A stretch of 64,000 nucleotides of DNA from Pseudomonadales bacterium. GTDB taxonomy: Bacteria; Pseudomonadota; Gammaproteobacteria; Pseudomonadales; UBA7239. The DNA lies in contig JANQLY010000009.1 of assembly GCA_028280345.1 (NCBI GenBank), positions 1 through 64,000 on the forward strand. The letters run 5' to 3'. A model generated the notes under the pieces. The model was not told the origin of the DNA. It worked only from the letters and a program-made list of their open reading frames with translations, and did no database searches. Position numbers and translations under genes: made by a program. This document shows, in pieces, positions 45,628 to 55,971 of the stretch (positions are counted from its first letter, which is position 1; each line of letters opens with the position of its first letter).

Positions 45628-48600
45628 ATGAATCACGATAGTCGTTTTGTTACCCTGATTTTTTTACTTTTATCTTTACTCACTTTTCCTGTGTTGGCAC
45701 TGGATACCGATGGTGACGGTATTGCTGACAGTCTTGATCCATTTCCCGCTGATAATACCCAGCCAGATCTTGTTGTTTATACCCTTCAGGGAGCCGAAAG
45801 TAGTGCAAAATTTGGGTGGAGTGTCAGAGCAGTCGGGGATATTGATAAAGATGGCTATACGGATTTTATTGCCGGAGCTCCGGAAGAGGATGCTGCGGGT
45901 AAACTCAATGCTGGCAGGGTGCGGGCCTTCTCAGGCTATGATGGCTCCGAGCTGTTTGCCTTTGACGGTGGTGCCTATGAAGAGATGGGTCGAGCTATTG
46001 GTGATGCCGGTGATGTCAACGCCGATGGTTACCACGACATTATTATAGGCACTTCAAGCTCGGATGAGCTGTTTACTAACGGGGGGAAGATACAGGTTTT
46101 TTCCGGTAAAAATGGTGAGCTATTTTATGAAATCCTCGGCGAGGGTTATAACGATTTATTTGGCTACGCAGTGAGTGGTGCCGGAGATGTGAACGGCGAT
46201 GGCTTTGATGATTTTATGGCCTCCAGCCCCTATGACGGTAATCTGATCTTCGAAGGTGGTAGCGTCAGTGTTTTCTCCGGTGCTGATGGTTCACGGTTAC
46301 ATATTTTTGACGGAACCGCCCAGGGTGATTTGTTTGGTTATTCGATCGCAGCAGCGGGTGATGTGAATGCCGATGGTTATGATGATGTTATTGTCGGTAC
46401 CAGATTTGATGATCTAAACGGTAATAATTCTGGCAGTGCCCGGGTTTTTTCCGGTGTTGATGGTTCCTTGCTCTATCTGTTCAATGGAGATTTTGCCGAT
46501 GACAGATTAGGTCAGTCGGTTAGTGGTGCGGGTGACATCAATAACGATGGTTACGATGATGTTATCGTTGGCTCGGCAAATAATGATAACCAGGGTTCGA
46601 ACTCCGGTTTTGCGCGCATCTATTCAGGTGTTGATGGTTCGATTTTGTATACCCTGGAAGGAAATGCGGGAGATGCTCAGGGGGTTGCTGTTGCTGCAGC
46701 GGGTGATGTGAATTTTGATGGTTATCCTGATGTGGTTGTCGGTGCCGTCGGCGCAAATGACGGGAATAGCGATACCGGAGCGGTAAGAGTCTATTCCGGT
46801 AGTGATGGAGAGTTGTTGTACGAATTCTTTGGTGATACGAACGGCAATCTTGGTAGTACAGTTGCGGGTTTATCCCGCATCAATGATTTGTCTTTCGGTG
46901 TTGCTGCGGGTGATTCTGCGGCGGTAGAAGGTATTGTCAGAGTATTCAAGCTGGAAATTGATACCGATGCTGATGGTATGCACGATGCCTGGGAAGCCGC
47001 CAACGGTTTAAACACCAATAATCCGGCAGATGCAGCCGCCAATAATGATGGTGATGGTCTGACAAACTTGCAGGAATTTATCGCAAGAACAGACCCTGCT
47101 GTTGCCGATACGGATGGTGACGGCTTCGATGATGATGTGGATACTGTACCACTTGATGCCTCGGAAAATGCAGATGCAGATGCAGATGGTCTGGGCGATA
47201 ACGCCGATTTGGATGATGATAACGATGGAATGCCAGATAGCTGGGAACTTAGCTACGGTTTAAATCCCAATCTTGATGATTCTGCGGGGGATGGTGACAG
47301 CGATACACTGACCAACCTGCAGGAATACAAGCTCAATTCGAACCCGTTACTGATGGACACGGATAGTGACGGTGTTGACGACAATCTTGATGTGTTCCCC
47401 GCTGATGGTACAGAAACGGTTGATTTTGACGGCGATGGCATAGGAGATAATGCAGACTTTGATGACGATAATGACAGTATTGCAGATGTTGTTGATGTTT
47501 ATCCTTTTGATGATACGTTACCGGATTTGCAGCAGTACGATGTTTACGGTGCAGATAATGCAGAAAGTTTTGGCTTTTCCGTAAGTGGGCTCGGTGATGT
47601 AAATGGTGATGGCTATGCCGACTATGTTGTTGGAGCACCGAGTGACAAAGATGAGTTTGATGAGACCACAGGTAGCGCCCGTGTTATTTCCGGTCTGGAT
47701 GGTACAGAGTTGTTTAAATTCTATGGTAATGATCCGGGTGAAAATTTTGGCCAATCGGTTGGTGGGGCTGGAGATGTTAATAATGATGGTTATATGGACA
47801 TTATTGTCGGTGCCTACAGGGATGATGAAGCAGGGAATGATCGCGGCAGCGCCAGGGTCTATTCCGGGATAGATGGTGCGGTGCTATATACCTTCTATGG
47901 TGCAGCTGATAATGATGAGCTGGGTTACTCTGTTGACGGTGCGGGGGATGTCAACGCCGATGGCTATGCGGATGTGGTCATTAGTGCTCGAGATGACGCC
48001 GTTGGAGATGATGGCGCTGCAATAGTTTATTCCGGCATTGATGGGGCCGTACTGCACAAGTTTTTAGGGAATTATGGCAGTGATTTCTGGAAGTCGGTCA
48101 GTGGTGCCGGTGATGTCAATGGAGATGGTTACGCGGATATTATTGTTGGTGCCTATGCAGAAGATAATAATGGTGAATCATCAGGTGCGGCCAGGGTTTT
48201 TTCCGGTGCTGATGGTGCAGTGCTTTATACCTTTAATGGAACCAATAGTATGGATCGTTTCGGTGTCTCTGTAAGTGGTGCTGGTGATGTGAATAATGAT
48301 GGCTATGCAGATGTTATTGTGGGTGCTAATGGCTATGATCATTATGGCTTTGAGTCTGATTCCGGTATGGCTCGTATTTACTCCGGTATTGATGGAGGTA
48401 TTCTCTATACCTTTTATGGTGCTGATTACAATGATGAATTTGGCGTTTCCGTAGCGGGTTTAGGTGATGTGGACAAGGATGGCTACGACGACGTTATTGT
48501 CGGTGCGGCTTTTGCCGGTACGCCAACCAATGAAATGGGTATGGCAAGAGTTTTTTCAGGTGCTAATGGTTCAATACTCTACGACTTTAAAGGCGATGCA

Positions 48601-51066
48601 GATGATGACCGGTTCGGTTATGCCGTCAGTGGCGCCGGTGGTGACAGTGTCGACGGCTTTGCCCGGATTATAGTTGGAGCATTTAACAGTGATATCAATG
48701 CCGTTAACGGTGGCCTTGCCAGGATTTACCGCCTGCTGCTGGATTCAGACCTGGATGGTATGGATGATGGCTGGGAAATAGCTTTTGGTCTTGATCCGCA
48801 GGATGATTCGGATGCATCACTGGATGGAGATAGTGACAATCTGACTAATGTGCAGGAATACAATCTTGGCACTAATCCATTGCAGACGGATAGCGATGGC
48901 GATGGCATTGATGACGGAGTTGAAGATGCTAATCTGAACGGGGTTGTTGATAATGGCGAAACAAACCCGGCAAAAAGTGACAGCGATGATGATGGTTTAA
49001 GTGACAGCGCGGAGATCAATACTCATTTAACTGCTCCTTTGTTAGCAGACAGTGATGGGGACTCCATTCTTGATGGTGTTGAAGTCAATAACGGTCGTGA
49101 TCCTTTATCACCGGACTACCATATTAGTGCCGGGGATTATCATAACTGTGTGATTGATGATGCCGGTGTGACATGCTGGGGGAATAATGGCAGTGGTCAG
49201 ACAACAGCACCATCGTTAACTAACCCGGTGGATATATCAGCAGGTGCCAACCATACCTGCGCGATTGATGATGCAGGTGTGGTGTGCTGGGGAAGCAATG
49301 CCTCCGGGCAAAGTACCGTGCCGTCATTAACTAACCCGGTTCAGGTAGCGGCGGGTACTGCGCACACTTGTGCTCTGGATGATAGTGGCGTTACATGCTG
49401 GGGAGATAATTTCTTTGGTCAGCGCAATGTGCCTGCATTGGTGAATCCGATACAAATCAGTAGCGGTGATCACCATAATTGTGCGCTGGATGATAACGGC
49501 GTAGCTTGCTGGGGGTATAACGCGGATGGACAGACCACAGTGCCGTCCTTGTCGAATCCGATAATGATAAGTGCGGGCCGTCGTTTTACCTGTGCACTGG
49601 ATGATACCGGTGTGGTGTGTTGGGGTAAAAATGAATTTGGGCAAACAGATGTGCCGGTATTAAACAGCCCGAGCGATGTAGCGGTTGGTGGTTATCATAG
49701 TTGTGCAATTGACAGTGACATTATCTGCTGGGGTGCGAATGGCAGTTTGCAGTCGACACCGCCATCAGTATCTGCAGCCGGTGCGCTGGATATGGGTGAG
49801 TTTCATAGTTGTGCGCTACACGCCAGTGGAGTGAGTTGTTGGGGGAGTGATACTCAAGGTCAGGTAACCGTGCCGTCATTATTTTTTGATGCTGACAATG
49901 ACGGGCTTTCTAACAGTGCGGAAGATGTTAATCAGAATGGTGTGGTTGATACGGGAGAGACAGACCCGGCTAACAGCGATACAGATGGTGACGGTGTTGA
50001 TGATGGTACAGAGATTGCTAACGGTACTGACCCAACCGTGTATAACAAGTTCTTTGGCGTGCGCAGCGATGTTGATGCGGACAACGATGATGACCTTGTC
50101 TTCCAGAATGGTGTCGGTTCAGTAACCGTGTGGTTTATGCAGGATGCGAACAGGCAGTCTTCTGCCTGGCTGGGTGATTTATCGACGGCTGCGATTGTCG
50201 CTTACGCCGATGTGGATAATGACAATGATGCGGATTTACTGTTCCAGAATGCAGGGACGAGTGATGTTACATTGTGGACGATGCAAAACGGTTCCCGCGA
50301 ATCGACGACATGGCTTGGTGCTCAAAGTGGTTATACGTTGAGTTTCAGTGGTGACCTGGATAGCGACGCTGATGCCGACCTCGTGTTTGGTGATGCGTCT
50401 GGCAATATTATTATCTGGGTGATGGAATCCGGTGCAAAACAGTCGGCGAGCTGGCTGGGGCAGTGGAGCGGTCAGTCGGTTATGGCAATGGTGGATATCG
50501 ATGGTGATGGTGATGACGATATTGTTACTCAGGACAGTGGTGGTAATGTCAATGTGGTTGAAATGGAAAACGCGACAAAAGTAGCAGCTCGCTGGCTCGG
50601 AGTCTGGAGTGGCAGAAATGTTGTCGGTGCAGGTGATGCGGATAACGATGGCGATGAGGATATCTATATGGAGACCATCTCGCCCTCCGGCGATGTGATG
50701 GTGATTGAAATGGAAAATGGCCTGAAGGTTACGGGTCGCTGGCTGGGTATCTGGAGTGGTACTGAGGTACTGGCGGTTGGAGATATTGATAGTGACGGTG
50801 ATGCAGATTTGATTCAGCAGAATAGTGGCAGCGGATCTGTTCAGGTGGTGGAAATTGAAAACGGTGCCAAGGTAACCGGTCGCTGGCTAGGTACCTTTGC
50901 CTATGATGTTAAGGGTGTGGTTGATGCGGATGCTGATGGTGACGTAGATGTCGCCCTACAGGATGGTTCGGGCAATGTGGCACTGATTGAGCTGGAGAAT
51001 GGCAGCAAGCTCGGTGGAGCGAAGTGGCTCGGTGTGAATACCGGGGAGCTTGTGCTGCCTGATTAA
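45628..51066 (+). CDS. Giant exported protein with FG-GAP, RCC1-like and WLG-repeat propellers
   Basis: 1812 aa. GAGAGGA lies five bases before the ATG; signal peptide ends FPVLA before LDTDGDG. Order: FG-GAP block 1 (residues 45-430, seven units, the last degenerate), TSP3 (430-620), FG-GAP block 2 (625-1010, seven units such as GAGDVNNDGYADVIVGA), TSP3, an RCC1-like block (1164-1417) of seven units with the pattern AGxxHxCAxDDxGVxCWG, TSP3, then the seven-unit WLG domain (1474-1812). Four propellers in one chain is inferred. Each RCC1-like unit has two Cys, which could form disulfides outside the cell. Likely an adhesin or scaffold; nothing enzymatic is seen. Confidence 0.87.
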   Translation: MNHDSRFVTLIFLLLSLLTFPVLALDTDGDGIADSLDPFPADNTQPDLVVYTLQGAESSAKFGWSVRAVGDIDKDGYTDFIAGAPEEDAAGKLNAGRVRAFSGYDGSELFAFDGGAYEEMGRAIGDAGDVNADGYHDIIIGTSSSDELFTNGGKIQVFSGKNGELFYEILGEGYNDLFGYAVSGAGDVNGDGFDDFMASSPYDGNLIFEGGSVSVFSGADGSRLHIFDGTAQGDLFGYSIAAAGDVNADGYDDVIVGTRFDDLNGNNSGSARVFSGVDGSLLYLFNGDFADDRLGQSVSGAGDINNDGYDDVIVGSANNDNQGSNSGFARIYSGVDGSILYTLEGNAGDAQGVAVAAAGDVNFDGYPDVVVGAVGANDGNSDTGAVRVYSGSDGELLYEFFGDTNGNLGSTVAGLSRINDLSFGVAAGDSAAVEGIVRVFKLEIDTDADGMHDAWEAANGLNTNNPADAAANNDGDGLTNLQEFIARTDPAVADTDGDGFDDDVDTVPLDASENADADADGLGDNADLDDDNDGMPDSWELSYGLNPNLDDSAGDGDSDTLTNLQEYKLNSNPLLMDTDSDGVDDNLDVFPADGTETVDFDGDGIGDNADFDDDNDSIADVVDVYPFDDTLPDLQQYDVYGADNAESFGFSVSGLGDVNGDGYADYVVGAPSDKDEFDETTGSARVISGLDGTELFKFYGNDPGENFGQSVGGAGDVNNDGYMDIIVGAYRDDEAGNDRGSARVYSGIDGAVLYTFYGAADNDELGYSVDGAGDVNADGYADVVISARDDAVGDDGAAIVYSGIDGAVLHKFLGNYGSDFWKSVSGAGDVNGDGYADIIVGAYAEDNNGESSGAARVFSGADGAVLYTFNGTNSMDRFGVSVSGAGDVNNDGYADVIVGANGYDHYGFESDSGMARIYSGIDGGILYTFYGADYNDEFGVSVAGLGDVDKDGYDDVIVGAAFAGTPTNEMGMARVFSGANGSILYDFKGDADDDRFGYAVSGAGGDSVDGFARIIVGAFNSDINAVNGGLARIYRLLLDSDLDGMDDGWEIAFGLDPQDDSDASLDGDSDNLTNVQEYNLGTNPLQTDSDGDGIDDGVEDANLNGVVDNGETNPAKSDSDDDGLSDSAEINTHLTAPLLADSDGDSILDGVEVNNGRDPLSPDYHISAGDYHNCVIDDAGVTCWGNNGSGQTTAPSLTNPVDISAGANHTCAIDDAGVVCWGSNASGQSTVPSLTNPVQVAAGTAHTCALDDSGVTCWGDNFFGQRNVPALVNPIQISSGDHHNCALDDNGVACWGYNADGQTTVPSLSNPIMISAGRRFTCALDDTGVVCWGKNEFGQTDVPVLNSPSDVAVGGYHSCAIDSDIICWGANGSLQSTPPSVSAAGALDMGEFHSCALHASGVSCWGSDTQGQVTVPSLFFDADNDGLSNSAEDVNQNGVVDTGETDPANSDTDGDGVDDGTEIANGTDPTVYNKFFGVRSDVDADNDDDLVFQNGVGSVTVWFMQDANRQSSAWLGDLSTAAIVAYADVDNDNDADLLFQNAGTSDVTLWTMQNGSRESTTWLGAQSGYTLSFSGDLDSDADADLVFGDASGNIIIWVMESGAKQSASWLGQWSGQSVMAMVDIDGDGDDDIVTQDSGGNVNVVEMENATKVAARWLGVWSGRNVVGAGDADNDGDEDIYMETISPSGDVMVIEMENGLKVTGRWLGIWSGTEVLAVGDIDSDGDADLIQQNSGSGSVQVVEIENGAKVTGRWLGTFAYDVKGVVDADADGDVDVALQDGSGNVALIELENGSKLGGAKWLGVNTGELVLPD

Positions 51067-51351
51067 ATCTATATACATCTATAGAAGATAACGAAATGAT
51101 CAATCGATGGTGTAAGTCTGGTATGGTTTTTATGTCAGTGCTAAAAACTCTATAAATAACAAATGCTTATGATTGTTATCAAAGCTTAACGTTATTGCTT
51201 GAATGGTGATTGATTCACTACGAACCGGAAAAATATGGTATGTTTTGTCTGTTCCCTTGCTGTTGATGCGGTGTCATTGATATTGTCGATTGGCAGCCTG
51301 TATCAAAGGGGAATTGTACGGTATGCAGGAAGAATACAGACCGGAATAAAC
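51067..51351. other. Intergenic region between two giant surface-protein genes
   Basis: 285 bases. No terminator with a T-run, no leader element like that at 38181, and no gene seen. An open extension of the next gene back to 51235 lacks a ribosome site and would bury its signal peptide, so I leave it out. Confidence 0.4.
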
Positions 51352-54300
51352 ATGAGAAATATAACAATGAAAAAGCTTCAAAAGGTGTTGTCGCTTGCGG
51401 GTTTTGCCCTGACTTGTCTCAGTGCCATGGCTATAGATTCTGATCTGGACGGTATTGTTGATCAGTTTGATCCCTTTCCCAATGATATTACCCGACCGGG
51501 CTTTCAACCACTCTATGAAATAGACAATGCCGGTTCCATGGTCTCTGCGGCAGGTGATGTAGATGCTGATGGTTATGATGATTTTGTTGTAGGAAAATAT
51601 GGTATTACCGGGTATGTCCGCATTTATAGCGGCCTCACGGGTAGCCTGATTCATGAGTTTGAGGGTAACCATGGTGATTACTTTGGTCGCTCAGTGGGCG
51701 CTGCCGGTGATGTCAATAATGATGGTTATGCCGATGTGATTGCCGGAGGGTATAGCAGCACAGATGGCCACGTCAGGGTAATCAGCGGTGCAGATGGCTC
51801 ACTGCTTTATGATTTAACCGATGGTGGCCCTAGTGACTATTATGGGCATGCTGTGAGTGGTGTCGGGGATATTAATAAAGACAATTATGATGACTTTCTG
51901 GTCGGTACCTACCGCTCTGATAGTGCTCAGCCTGGTGAGGCCTGGTTGTATAGCGGGCAGGATGGTACGTTGTTGCATGTATTTGGAGGTTTCACGAACG
52001 CAGATTATTTTGGTCGCAGTGTCAGTGGTGCTGGTGATGTTAACCAGGATGGTTACCCGGATCTTGTGATTGGAGCCTACCGATTTGGTCAGGGATCAAG
52101 CCGGGCTTTTGTATACAGTGGACAGGATTACTCTTTGCTGTTCGCTTTGGATAATGATGTCTGGTTTTTCCCAGGCTCGCTGAATGGTGCAGGTGATATT
52201 AATAATGATGGCTACCCCGATCTGATTGCAAGCAATCCTGATGTCAATTATGACTACTGCTGTAGTTCAGGCAGGGTCAATGTCTATAGTGGTTATGATG
52301 GTTCAATACTCTACGATCTGCATAGAGAGTTTAACCAGCTGGATTTCGGGCAGGGCGTCGCCGGTGTTGGAGATGTGAATGGCGATAATTATGATGATTT
52401 TGCTATCAGTCATTACATCAATCTCAATGACTATGCGCCAGGTATGGGGATGGTGCAAATCTATAGTGGTAAGGATGCGAGTATTCTGTTTTCTTTTTAC
52501 GGAACGCATGAGGATCGTGTCATGCTGGGTCGTTCAGTCGCGGGTGCTGGGGACGTTGATGGTGATGGTTATGCAGATATTATTGCGGGTTTTTCTGGAA
52601 GTTTTGTGAATAGTAATGGTGGCCTTGATGGCTTTTCTGTTTTTGGCGGCAGTTTATTATTGCAGTGGATTCAGGACGCGGATTCTGACTCGATTATAGA
52701 TGCAGTCGATAATTGTATTCATACGGCGAATACGGATCAGTCAGACCTGGATGGTGATAATACTGGTGATGTTTGCGACGGGACAATCTATGGTGACCTG
52801 GATAATGATGGCTACGATGATCTGATCGTGGATAACTGCCCACATCTGCCAAATCCTGATCAACTGGATACTGATAGTGATGGCGTAGGCGACGTCTGCG
52901 ATGCAGATCAGGGTGGACAGGAAATTGTGATGTCACCAGGTACCCGAGTCTATGCAAAAGACCAGGATGTGATTGTGCGCGTGATGGATGCCGAGGCTGG
53001 TTACACTAGCGAATTGTGGTTAACGTCGCCAGGGCCGGCGCAGTTGATTGCCACCAACCGTGACGTTGACACCGTGGTTAACCTTGGCAAGTTCAATGAT
53101 GGTGAAGAGCTGATATTCAGCATTTATATCCAGGAGACTGGTTATACCTACGCGACAGGGCCTGCAAGTCGCAATCCGGATAATGAGCTACATGCGGCAG
53201 TTTATTCTCCGCAAATTGGTGTTGCGGTGGTGGGCTTCGAGGATTTGTACGGAGGAGGTGATCAGGATTTTAACGACAATGTTTTTCGTTTTTATGGCTT
53301 GTCGGATAGCTATGCGGATACCGATAACGATGGTATCTCCAATTATCTTGACGATGATGATGATAATGACGGTGTGCTGGATATTAATGATGCATTTCCG
53401 CAGGATGAACTGGAGTGGTCAGATAATGATAACGATGGATTGGGTGATAATGCGGACACGGATGATGATAATGATGGTGTGATTGATGATATCGATACAC
53501 ACCCGTTGGATACGACACGCTGGTTAGCTGATACAGGAATTCTGTATAACTTCTATGGTGATTATGAAAATTTGCGACTCGGCGAGCAGGTGAGTCTGGG
53601 TGATGTGAATAATGATGGCTACAGCGATATAGCTGTAGAGGGGCAGTATTCGTTTGTTTACAGTGGTTTGGATGGCAGTGTTTTAAAGGCTTTCTTTGGT
53701 GGTTACCGTTTCCATACTGTTGGTGATATTAATGCGGATGGTTATGAAGATTTGCTGCGTAGTTATAATAATAATGATGAACGATCAGTAGAGATTATTA
53801 GTGGTGCGGGTTACAGTATTCTCTATCAATATGCTGGCTCGACGTATGCCACTTCTACCAGTCACAATTTTGGAACTATCGCGTCAGCGGCAGCTGGTGA
53901 TGTCAATAATGATGGTTATGATGATTTTATTATCGGAAATCCATCGAACGACAGGACAGGCTACGGAAGTAATGATAATACGGGTGCTGCTTATGTATTT
54001 TCCGGCGCTGACGGGAGTTTGTTATACACCTTCGACGGTGCCGCTGCGGGTGTTGAACTTGGTGATGTTGTGAGTGGAGCCGGTGATGTTAATGGCGATG
54101 GTTATGATGACGTATTAATTGGTCACGATAATACACTGGAAATAAAGATTATTAGCGGTGCTGACGGTACTGAATTGTATACGGTGATAAAAAACCACTG
54201 GTCACTGGCTCCAGTGGGTGATATCAACATAGACGGTTATGATGACTTTATTGTTGGTGATATGCAGGATGATTTGTTGGGGCCGAATACTGGGTCGGCA

Positions 54301-54960
54301 ACGGTTTACTCCGGGGTTGATGGTCAGGAATTGTTTACTCTTTATGGGGGAGATGTAATCGACTATTTTGGTATGTCGGTTAGTGGTGCTGGTGATGTTA
54401 ATGCAGATGGTTATCCGGATATTATCGTTGGTAGCGCGTCAGAGAACCTTTATGAAGTAATTTATGGATCTGTAGGGACCGCGCGAGTATTCAGTGGTTA
54501 TGATAGAGCCTTGTTGTATGTGTTTGCCGGCGATGATTACAATGATCGTCTCGGAGAGGTCGTTAGTGGAGGTGGCGATGTCAACGGCGATGGCTACGAT
54601 GATCTGGTTGTTGGTGGCTCCTATGTAGATGACTATGGTTACCGATCAGGTTTAGCCAGGGTGTATAGTGGTGCGGCGCTGTGGACAGATTCTGATAGTG
54701 ATGGTTTAAACGACTCTATTGATGGCAATGATGATAATGATGGGTTAATGGATATTATTGATTTTATGCCCCAGATTTTTACCGCTATTGATACAGATAA
54801 TGATGGGATTGATGATAGCATTGACTGGGATGATGATAATGATGGAGTTCCTGATGTCGTTGATGCTACACCGCAGGACAGCAGTGATACGAGTGAAGTC
54901 AATCTGCCGGCAGATGGAAGCTATCGTGGGGTATTGGATAGTCGGCAAATATTGCGTTAA
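51352..54960 (+). CDS. Exported double FG-GAP protein with central DUF4114 domain
   Basis: 1202 aa from ATG 51352 (ATG 51367, MKKLQKVL, is equally possible). Signal peptide ends LSAMA before IDSDLDG. Order: seven FG-GAP units (residues 30-420), TSP3 with Cys (AVDNCIHTANTDQSD), a DUF4114 domain (about 536-650) recognised by VGFEDLYGGGDQDFNDNVF, TSP3 (653-722), a second block of seven FG-GAP units (730-1110), TSP3, and a tail SEVNLPADGSYRG that resembles the LPLNGLYKG-type tails of the genes at 21839 and 27186. It lacks the WLG domain of its neighbours. DUF4114 is common in calcium-rich surface proteins; its role is unknown. Confidence 0.86.
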   Translation: MRNITMKKLQKVLSLAGFALTCLSAMAIDSDLDGIVDQFDPFPNDITRPGFQPLYEIDNAGSMVSAAGDVDADGYDDFVVGKYGITGYVRIYSGLTGSLIHEFEGNHGDYFGRSVGAAGDVNNDGYADVIAGGYSSTDGHVRVISGADGSLLYDLTDGGPSDYYGHAVSGVGDINKDNYDDFLVGTYRSDSAQPGEAWLYSGQDGTLLHVFGGFTNADYFGRSVSGAGDVNQDGYPDLVIGAYRFGQGSSRAFVYSGQDYSLLFALDNDVWFFPGSLNGAGDINNDGYPDLIASNPDVNYDYCCSSGRVNVYSGYDGSILYDLHREFNQLDFGQGVAGVGDVNGDNYDDFAISHYINLNDYAPGMGMVQIYSGKDASILFSFYGTHEDRVMLGRSVAGAGDVDGDGYADIIAGFSGSFVNSNGGLDGFSVFGGSLLLQWIQDADSDSIIDAVDNCIHTANTDQSDLDGDNTGDVCDGTIYGDLDNDGYDDLIVDNCPHLPNPDQLDTDSDGVGDVCDADQGGQEIVMSPGTRVYAKDQDVIVRVMDAEAGYTSELWLTSPGPAQLIATNRDVDTVVNLGKFNDGEELIFSIYIQETGYTYATGPASRNPDNELHAAVYSPQIGVAVVGFEDLYGGGDQDFNDNVFRFYGLSDSYADTDNDGISNYLDDDDDNDGVLDINDAFPQDELEWSDNDNDGLGDNADTDDDNDGVIDDIDTHPLDTTRWLADTGILYNFYGDYENLRLGEQVSLGDVNNDGYSDIAVEGQYSFVYSGLDGSVLKAFFGGYRFHTVGDINADGYEDLLRSYNNNDERSVEIISGAGYSILYQYAGSTYATSTSHNFGTIASAAAGDVNNDGYDDFIIGNPSNDRTGYGSNDNTGAAYVFSGADGSLLYTFDGAAAGVELGDVVSGAGDVNGDGYDDVLIGHDNTLEIKIISGADGTELYTVIKNHWSLAPVGDINIDGYDDFIVGDMQDDLLGPNTGSATVYSGVDGQELFTLYGGDVIDYFGMSVSGAGDVNADGYPDIIVGSASENLYEVIYGSVGTARVFSGYDRALLYVFAGDDYNDRLGEVVSGGGDVNGDGYDDLVVGGSYVDDYGYRSGLARVYSGAALWTDSDSDGLNDSIDGNDDNDGLMDIIDFMPQIFTAIDTDNDGIDDSIDWDDDNDGVPDVVDATPQDSSDTSEVNLPADGSYRGVLDSRQILR

Positions 54961-55088
54961 TCGACCGGTTGACTAATACCGGGTGTAGCGTGGTAACACC
55001 TTGCTGTAAATACCAGAAATAACGATTAGACTTCACAGCTGTGAGTGCTATTTTATTGCTATAGCATTTGATCGTTTGGAAGTCTTCC

Positions 55089-55505
55089 ATGGCAAACTGG
55101 AAATATTTCAGCAAAGTGCATAAAACTGTCTACCGTTTGAGTGGTGGCTTGCTTGGCTCGCGGCTGGGTGGTGTCAATATGGCGCTGGTATCGGTGAAAG
55201 GCCGCAAGTCAGGGCAGGTGCGCACTACGCCGATTGCCTGTTACCCCTATAAAGATTCCGTTGCAGTATCTGCATCCAATAATGGCCTTGATAAACACCC
55301 GTTGTGGTATCTGAATCTTAAGGCTAATCCGGAGGTTGTTATTCAATTTCGCCGTGACCGCTATCGCGCCATAGCAAGGGAGGTTTCCGGGGAGGAACGT
55401 GACAAACTTTGGGAAATCGTCATTAAACGCAATCCGGCTCAGGCAGATCATCAGTCCCATACCGAAAGGTTGATTCCGCTAGTCTGGTTTGAGCGTAAAA
55501 CATGA
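55089..55505 (+). CDS. Deazaflavin-dependent nitroreductase (Ddn) family protein
   Basis: 138 aa from ATG 55089, with GGAAG six bases upstream. Split beta-barrel fold. Seen: VSVKGRKSGQVRTTPIAC (cofactor phosphate loop), SNNGLDKHPLWYLNLKANPEV and a C-terminal RLIPLVWFER, all typical of the Ddn/F420-type family. Actinobacterial members use coenzyme F420 to reduce quinones or nitroaromatics. Proteobacterial copies exist whose cofactor is uncertain; no F420 synthesis gene is visible here. It overlaps the next small ORF by ATGA. Confidence 0.85.
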   Translation: MANWKYFSKVHKTVYRLSGGLLGSRLGGVNMALVSVKGRKSGQVRTTPIACYPYKDSVAVSASNNGLDKHPLWYLNLKANPEVVIQFRRDRYRAIAREVSGEERDKLWEIVIKRNPAQADHQSHTERLIPLVWFERKT

Positions 55506-55816
55506 GTGAGAAGGATTTAAAACGGGATATAGCCTACGTGCGAAATGGCAATATGGCACGGGATTTTGCCATGTTTCGGGATTGGATAAACGGTGAGTCG
55601 TTTAAAGCAATCGGGAAGAAGCATAACTGCCGAGCTTCATTAACAGCCACAACCTGCCGCCGTATTTCGCAGCGACTTGTCGATGAAAACCAATGGAGCG
55701 GGAAGCAAACAACAGGCAAGTTTAGCGGTGAATTTCCGGAGTCTGAGAAAGCGCGCTGGCTTGAGGCTGCTGATGATTTTCATAGCTATCTGCTTGGTCT
55801 TGTAGATCGAGACTGA
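55502..55816 (+). CDS. Small hypothetical protein with a possible helix-turn-helix
   Basis: 104 aa. Starts with an ATGA overlap to the Ddn-like gene, so it is probably co-translated. The middle (WINGESFKAIGKKHNC, then TATTCRRISQRL) looks like a helix-turn-helix of the sigma region 4 type. Arg- and Lys-rich, no signal peptide. No family recognised. Confidence 0.6.
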   Translation: MSEKDLKRDIAYVRNGNMARDFAMFRDWINGESFKAIGKKHNCRASLTATTCRRISQRLVDENQWSGKQTTGKFSGEFPESEKARWLEAADDFHSYLLGLVDRD

Positions 55817-55893
55817 AGTTCTTATGTATAAATGATATAGCTTGCGGCCTTCGGAAATTACAGGGCAGTGGCGCATTGAGTCGCCAGTAGTAA

Positions 55894-55923
55894 TTTGACA
55901 GAATGTCAAAAAATGTTTGTAAT
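55894..55923 (+). promoter_or_regulatory. Promoter with TetR-type operator, copy 1
   Basis: TTTGACA-GAA-TGTCAAA (55894-55910) is a perfect seven-base inverted repeat. Its TTGACA (55895-55900) is a consensus -35, with TGTAAT at 55918-55923 as -10, spacer 17. The same dyad occurs at 57644-57662, on the other side of a tetR gene. A repressor bound here would block the promoter of the SDR gene at 55972. Confidence 0.75.
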
Positions 55924-55971
55924 AACCTTTAAATTTGAATTTTCAATTACCCGAGAAGAGTGGAGCTGAGT

